Assembly: GCA_024278255.1 (NCBI GenBank)
Contig: JAJRTP010000269.1
Location: 1-9,217, forward strand
Source of the DNA: Chloroflexota bacterium
Lineage (GTDB): Bacteria; Chloroflexota; Anaerolineae; Promineifilales; Promineifilaceae
Reading direction: 5' to 3'
DNA length: 9,217 bases
Of this stretch, positions 6,389-9,217 are shown piece by piece. The position numbers and the translations under genes were made by a program. Every line of letters begins with the position of its first letter. Position 1 is the stretch's first letter. The notes under the pieces were generated by a model. It did not search any database, was not told the origin of the DNA, and was given only the letters and a program-made list of their open reading frames with translations.

Positions 6389-7124
6389 GGCGGCAGAACT
6401 TACGGCCGTTATCCTCACCCTGAACGAAGCGGAACATATTCAAGCCTGCATCCAAAGCCTCGCATGGGCGGATCGCGTCGTCGTGTTTGATTCGTATAGC
6501 GACGATGACACGATTGGCCTGGCCGAAGCTGCCGGAGCCGAAACCTACCAATCCCCCTTTGCCAATTACGCCCAACAGCGCAATGCCGCTCTGGACGCCA
6601 TTCAGACGGATTGGGTCTTTTTTGTGGATGCAGATGAGCGGGGCACGCCGGAATTGGGCGCGGAAATCCGGCAGGTGATGGCCGAGCGATCAGAGACGGG
6701 CTGGTATGTGCCGCGCCATAACTACATTTTTGGCAAACTCACGCGGGGGGCGGGTTGGTATCCCGATTACCAACTGCGTTTGTTTGTTCACGGCCGTGTC
6801 CGTTATGAGCGTCCCGTACACGAGATTGCCGTGGTGGACGGCGAGATTGGCTACCTGACCAACCCGCTGACACATTACAATTACCGCGATTTGGCTCACT
6901 TTCAGGCTACGCAACAAGCCTACACAGAATACGACGCTTCCATTTTGCGGCAGCAAGGCATCCGCCCTAAGCCGCACAACTACATTTTGCAGCCGCTGCG
7001 CCAATTCTACTGGCGCTACGTGACGCTGGACGGCTACAAAGATGGCTTGCACGGTCTGCGTCTCAGCCTGTACATGGCCTATTACGAATGGGTGAAATAT
7101 AGAAAGCTTGGGAACCACGGATGA
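6375..7124 (+). CDS. Family 2 glycosyltransferase, WaaE/KdtX-like (249 aa)
   Basis: A GT-A glycosyltransferase opening LTAVILTLNEAEHI. It has the donor-site DSYSDDDT (39-46), the DxD motif FVDADE (83-88), GWYPDYQLRLF (127-137), RPVHE (146-150) and LTHYNYRD (165-172). The order and wording match the WaaE/KdtX group, which adds glucose or related sugars to lipopolysaccharide inner core in proteobacteria; in an organism of this type the acceptor is more likely another surface glycan or glycolipid, so I give no symbol. ATG 6375 is preferred because family members begin a few residues before the first strand; a GTG at 6336 would extend it 13 residues into the upstream gene. No clear Shine-Dalgarno; translation is probably coupled to the upstream gene, whose stop overlaps by 14 nt. 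The last residues (GNHG, stop) are encoded by a foldback repeat. Confidence 0.92.
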   Translation: MAANKAAELTAVILTLNEAEHIQACIQSLAWADRVVVFDSYSDDDTIGLAEAAGAETYQSPFANYAQQRNAALDAIQTDWVFFVDADERGTPELGAEIRQVMAERSETGWYVPRHNYIFGKLTRGAGWYPDYQLRLFVHGRVRYERPVHEIAVVDGEIGYLTNPLTHYNYRDLAHFQATQQAYTEYDASILRQQGIRPKPHNYILQPLRQFYWRYVTLDGYKDGLHGLRLSLYMAYYEWVKYRKLGNHG

Positions 7125-7202
7125 CACAGATGTGACGGATTTTCGCAGATTTCTGTTGTCTTATCCGTGAAAATCCTTTCAATCCGCGTTATCCGTGGTT
7201 CC
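7111..7202. repeat. Long imperfect foldback repeat of ACGGAT-type units
   Basis: GGAACCACGGAT (7111-7122) and ATCCGTGGTTCC (7191-7202) pair perfectly over 12 bp. Pairing continues inward so that about 31 of 40 positions match between 7111-7150 and 7163-7202, including an unbroken GGATTTTC/GAAAATCC block. Each arm reiterates units resembling ACACGGAT. The left arm runs through the stop codon of the WaaE-like gene (7122-7124), so the repeat supplies its last codons. The right arm ends 16 nt before the next start codon. Confidence 0.85.
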
Positions 7203-7218
7203 ATTATGGGTGGTGTTT

Positions 7219-7449
7219 ATGAGTAAATCTATTGGCGTGGAATGTAAGTTTGAAGCAAACGGCCGTATCCGGGTAGATCGTATCCAGTTAGACGGCCAAT
7301 GGCTGCCGGTAGGGCAGGGGCGGCAGTGGTCAGATGAAAACGGCCGTCACCTTCTCATCATGCTGCCCAACAACCAGACCAGAGAACTTCTCCTCCAGGC
7401 CGATACCCTCACCTGGATATTGCTGCCTGGGCGCACGGCCGTTGTGTGA
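7219..7449 (+). CDS. Small protein of unknown function (76 aa)
   Basis: A short open frame starting at ATG 7219, with GGGTGG (7208-7213) as a weak ribosome site 5 nt upstream; an in-frame GTG at 7195 lies inside the repeat and is less likely. The product (MSKSIGVECKFE... to GRTAVV) has no signal peptide or membrane segment. It alternates hydrophobic and polar residues (RIRVDRIQLDG, HLLIMLPNN, ELLLQADTLTWILLP), as in a small beta-barrel or beta-sandwich. I recognise no family. Coding is supported by three ACGGCCGT octamers in 231 bp, a word that here is almost confined to genes, and by its fit between the glycosyltransferase pair and the convergent gene. It may be co-transcribed with the upstream pair. 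Confidence 0.65.
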   Translation: MSKSIGVECKFEANGRIRVDRIQLDGQWLPVGQGRQWSDENGRHLLIMLPNNQTRELLLQADTLTWILLPGRTAVV

Positions 7450-7454
7450 GGACG

Positions 7455-7478
7455 TAATGCGTATTGCGTGTTGCGTAT
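7455..7478. repeat. Single-arm array of TATTGCG-like heptamers
   Basis: TAATGCG, TATTGCG, TGTTGCG and TAT run in tandem in the 57-nt gap between two convergent genes. It is the same unit and length as one arm of the perfect foldback at 678-734 but has no inverted partner here, so it looks like a half-element or decayed copy. No other terminator is visible in this convergent gap. Confidence 0.75.
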
Positions 7479-7506
7479 CTCCTCATCTTCCCTGCCCCTC
7501 TACCCC

Positions 7507-8175
7507 TCATCCCCGCCTAAACCGGTACTTCAACAACGTCCGCACTGTCGGAATCCCATCCCACGGCGTGAGCTTTTTCCCCTCTTCCCGGTGGTCGTAT
7601 TTGATAGGGGCTTCGTAAATGTTGACTTTGTTTAGCAGGAGCTTGGACGTAATTTCCGCCTCAATTTCAAAGCCACGGCTGTTTAGTTGCAGTGACTGCA
7701 TGAGCTGCCGGTCAATCAGCTTGTAGCAGGTTTCCATGTCGTGTAGGTGGCTGCCGAACAAGAGGTTGGTCACGGCCGTCATCGCCTGATTTCCCCAACG
7801 CATCAAGCGGGAACGCTGGCTCAGGTCGCGCACGCCGTAGACTGTCTGAGCCTGGTTTTGCTGGTACACAGCCAGCAAAACCTGATAATCTTGCGGGTCA
7901 TATTCCAGATCGGCGTCCTGAATGATGACCACATCCCCGCTGACGTGTTCCAGGCCGGTGCAAACGGCCGCACCCTTTCCTTTATTTTCGGGATGGGTGA
8001 TGAGTTGGACGCTGCCATTGTCAACGGCCGTTTGCAGTAAATCCTTCGTCGCCTGATCCGAGCCGTCATCCACGATCAGTACTTCTTTTTCCACCGGTAC
8101 CGCCAGCACCTGATCCAATAGTTCGGCCAGGGTACCCGCTTCGTTATAGACAGGAATAATGACGCTTAATTTCAT
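7507..8175 (-). CDS. Family 2 glycosyltransferase, DPM1-like (222 aa)
   Basis: GT-A glycosyltransferase with KLSVIIPVYNEAGTL at the N-terminus, VDDGSD (35-40), ENKGKGAAV (63-71), the metal-binding QDADLEYDP (86-94), DMETCYKL (146-153), RGFEIEAEITSKL (167-179) and the C-terminal YDHREEGKKL (193-202). This is the pattern of the dolichyl/polyprenyl-phosphate sugar transferase branch, which charges a lipid phosphate carrier with mannose or glucose from GDP- or UDP-sugar at the cytoplasmic face of the membrane. It lacks the C-terminal membrane domain that some relatives carry. ATG 8175 is chosen because the product then starts exactly at the conserved first strand; the longer frame uses a TTG at 8199. 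No strong Shine-Dalgarno is seen. It converges on the small gene to its left and faces away from the propeller gene to its right. Confidence 0.94.
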   Translation of the reverse strand: MKLSVIIPVYNEAGTLAELLDQVLAVPVEKEVLIVDDGSDQATKDLLQTAVDNGSVQLITHPENKGKGAAVCTGLEHVSGDVVIIQDADLEYDPQDYQVLLAVYQQNQAQTVYGVRDLSQRSRLMRWGNQAMTAVTNLLFGSHLHDMETCYKLIDRQLMQSLQLNSRGFEIEAEITSKLLLNKVNIYEAPIKYDHREEGKKLTPWDGIPTVRTLLKYRFRRG

Positions 8176-8182
8176 GTTATCC

Positions 8183-8211
8183 AGTGTAACCGCCTTCAAA
8201 AAATCCGTCTA
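8183..8211 (-). promoter_or_regulatory. Candidate promoter giving a leaderless DPM1-like mRNA
   Basis: On the minus strand TAGACG (8206-8211), a 17-nt spacer and TACACT (8183-8188) form a -35/-10 pair with 4 of 6 matches each. The -10 box is 7 nt from the ATG at 8175. The 9-nt word GGTTACACT is shared with the promoter of the plus-strand glycosyltransferase at 5450-5458, with the same 17-nt spacer and nearly the same distance to ATG. Confidence 0.45.
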
Positions 8212-8220
8212 CTTTCTGTG

Positions 8221-8241
8221 GGGCGATTTTCAAAATCGCCC
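8221..8241. repeat. Hairpin related to the MITE core
   Basis: GGGCGATTTT (8221-8230) and AAAATCGCCC (8232-8241) form a near-perfect palindrome around one base. Its inner 9 bases repeat the stem of the MITE core at 2093-2123. It lies in the divergent gap, upstream of the DPM1-like promoter. A small second hairpin CATGG-AAA-CCATG (8244-8256) follows. Confidence 0.8.
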
Positions 8242-8299
8242 TCCATGGAAACCATGTGAATAAACCGTAGAAAACGGCCGTATTCCCCACCGCCTGCTT

Positions 8300-8305
8300 T
8301 ATAAT
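8300..8305 (+). promoter_or_regulatory. Perfect -10 box upstream of the propeller gene
   Basis: TATAAT (8300-8305) matches the sigma-70 -10 consensus exactly and faces the propeller gene. No convincing -35 hexamer lies 16-18 nt upstream. Transcription would begin near 8312 and give a leader of about 90 nt. Confidence 0.4.
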
Positions 8306-8340
8306 GAGGCGTAGTGCTGGTTAAAAATTCAGTTAGTTGT

Positions 8341-8398
8341 ATGAGTTTCTCCTTCCAGCTTGTGCACACGCCACAAGTTTGAACGAGAAGAAGGAAGG
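8341..8398 (+). promoter_or_regulatory. Possible structured leader of the propeller gene
   Basis: A hairpin CTTGTG (8359-8364) / CACAAG (8372-8377) lies between CCTTCC (8351-8356) and GGAAGG (8393-8398), which can also pair. The outer pairing would hide the Shine-Dalgarno AAGGAAGG (8391-8398). The same span holds a 13-codon open frame starting at ATG 8341 and stopping at 8380-8382, with no visible ribosome site. The pairing is only 6 bp, so a regulatory role is speculative. Confidence 0.25.
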
Positions 8399-8400
8399 CC

Positions 8401-9217
8401 ATGATGTCCCGGTTTCGTTCTGCAACTTTAGCCATCTTCTTTCTGTTACTTTTTGTCGTTTTGGCTCATTTGGGGGTGCAGGCTGAGGTGATGGAGGTGG
8501 CGGGGGAAGACGGCCGTACCGCCACCCTCACCGATACCGATCCCGTTGCCTATCTGCCCCTCATCCTGAACAATTACCCGCCGCCGGACGTGCCCTATGT
8601 CTGGCGCACCATTTCCCTGAATGCCGGCAGCCAAGCCCAAATCAACGCCCTGGAAGCCGACCATCATCCCCACGGCATTGCCCTGGATTTGGCCGGGCAG
8701 CGGGCTTTTGTCGGTAACCATCTCAGCAACAGCCTGGCTGTCATCAATACGGCCGATTGGAGCATTACCGGGTTCATCCCCCTGCCGGGAGCCGACGGGC
8801 CAAATGGCGTGGCTTACGATCCGGCTACTGACCGGGTTTACGTAGCCAACCGCAACTCGGCTAACGTCAGCGTAATTGACCCCACCAACATGCGATTTGT
8901 GCAGAATATCCCCGTCGGTTTGCTGCCCAATGGTGTGGCGGTGCAGGATGGGTTGGTTTATGTGGCCGACACCGGTTCTGACACCATTTCCCTCATTGAC
9001 ACCCAGACGCAGGTATTAACGGACACATTGCCAGTTGACGCGCAACCTGCTTTGCTCACAGCCGATGACAACCGGGGCTTTGTTTACGCAGCCAGTTATG
9101 GCGGCAACAGTATCGTTTATTTGCGCGACGGCCGTATTTGGAACCGCAGACCCAACGTAGAAAGCCCCTACGGCATCACCTTCGATCCCATCACCTTCCG
9201 CGCCTACGTCGTCAACC
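8401..9217 (+). CDS. Secreted YVTN/YncE-type beta-propeller protein (3'-truncated by window edge)
   Basis: The frame opens at ATG 8401 (ATG 8404 is an equal alternative), preceded by the Shine-Dalgarno AAGGAAGG (8391-8398), and stays open to the window end: 272 residues seen. Residues 1-28 are a signal peptide (MMSRFRS, then a long hydrophobic core, cleavage near VQA). After a short linker comes AYLPLILNNYPPP (50-62), then successive propeller blades of the YVTN type: GIALDLAGQRAFVGNHLSNSLAV..., GVAYDPATDRVYVANRNSANVSVID, GVAVQDGLVYVADTGSDTISLID, and FVYAASYGGNSIVYL, each about 42-45 residues. YVTN/YncE propellers are extracellular or periplasmic binding scaffolds; a full one needs about seven blades, so about half is missing here. 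The ligand is unknown. The gene is divergent from the DPM1-like gene and has its own -10 candidate. Confidence 0.93.
   Translation, partial: MMSRFRSATLAIFFLLLFVVLAHLGVQAEVMEVAGEDGRTATLTDTDPVAYLPLILNNYPPPDVPYVWRTISLNAGSQAQINALEADHHPHGIALDLAGQRAFVGNHLSNSLAVINTADWSITGFIPLPGADGPNGVAYDPATDRVYVANRNSANVSVIDPTNMRFVQNIPVGLLPNGVAVQDGLVYVADTGSDTISLIDTQTQVLTDTLPVDAQPALLTADDNRGFVYAASYGGNSIVYLRDGRIWNRRPNVESPYGITFDPITFRAYVVN

Larger units (their letters stand above)
127..9135. repeat. Dispersed palindromic octamer ACGGCCGT, 22 copies
   Basis: Exact copies start at 127, 192, 499, 1051, 1190, 3980, 4393, 4553, 4820, 5844, 5943, 6246, 6402, 6790, 7259, 7340, 7435, 7772, 8024, 8274, 8510 and 9128. Twenty-one lie inside coding regions; only the copy at 8274 is intergenic. 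Within genes they encode T-A-V (9 copies), x-G-R (10 copies) or x-R-P (2 copies), so the word itself, not a protein motif, is being kept. Near-miss copies ACGGCCGA, ACGGCCGC and ACGGCCGG also occur. Confidence 0.9.

Noticed and set aside
8196..8435. Minus-strand open frame of 79 codons in the divergent gap
   Set aside because: It covers the hairpin, the TATAAT and the leader of the propeller gene and has no recognisable protein features.
1..9217. tRNA, rRNA, riboswitch, toxin-antitoxin, prophage or defence system
   Set aside because: I looked for characteristic arms, motifs and gene pairs and saw none.

Overview
The window (9217 bp) is a chromosomal segment of a free-living bacterium, most likely a member of the Chloroflexota (Anaerolineae/Caldilineae/Ardenticatenia-like, typical of sludge and sediment metagenomes). 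The evidence is indirect. There are two M42 peptidases, a sensorless histidine kinase, several family-2 glycosyltransferases, and secreted proteins carrying a '[YF]YLPLI' segment that I associate, from memory, with secreted proteins of this phylum. There is also dense dispersed repetition. No ribosomal or other marker gene is present, so the assignment is a lean and not a proof.

Layout: (1) 1-1742, two tandem M42 metallo-aminopeptidase genes on +, the first cut by the window edge, separated by a perfect 23-bp foldback repeat. (2) 1743-2239, a gene-free gap with two terminator-like hairpins and a 95-bp MITE-like element with 11-bp perfect inverted ends and an 8-bp target duplication. (3) 2240-4303 (+), a 687-aa secreted protein of unknown function with an Ig/PKD-like C-terminal part. 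(4) 4297-5175 (-), a cytoplasmic histidine kinase that converges on and overlaps the previous gene by 7 nt. (5) 5176-5464, an intergenic region with another foldback repeat and a candidate promoter. (6) 5465-7449 (+), two overlapping family-2 glycosyltransferases and a small unknown protein, with a third foldback repeat between them. (7) 7507-8175 (-), a DPM1-like family-2 glycosyltransferase. (8) 8176-8400, a divergent intergenic region with a hairpin, a perfect TATAAT and a possible structured leader. (9) 8401-end (+), a secreted YVTN/YncE-type beta-propeller protein, cut by the window edge.

Functionally the right half looks like envelope work: three glycosyltransferases with sugar-nucleotide or polyprenyl-phosphate chemistry, plus a secreted propeller. 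The left half is peptide degradation. The kinase has no partner response regulator in the window.

The most striking non-gene signal is the palindromic octamer ACGGCCGT. I count 22 copies, against about 0.2 expected from base composition; 21 lie inside genes on either strand and in all three codon phases. This resembles the HIP1 phenomenon of cyanobacteria but with a different word. Beyond it there are at least four unrelated families of foldback repeat in the intergenic spaces.
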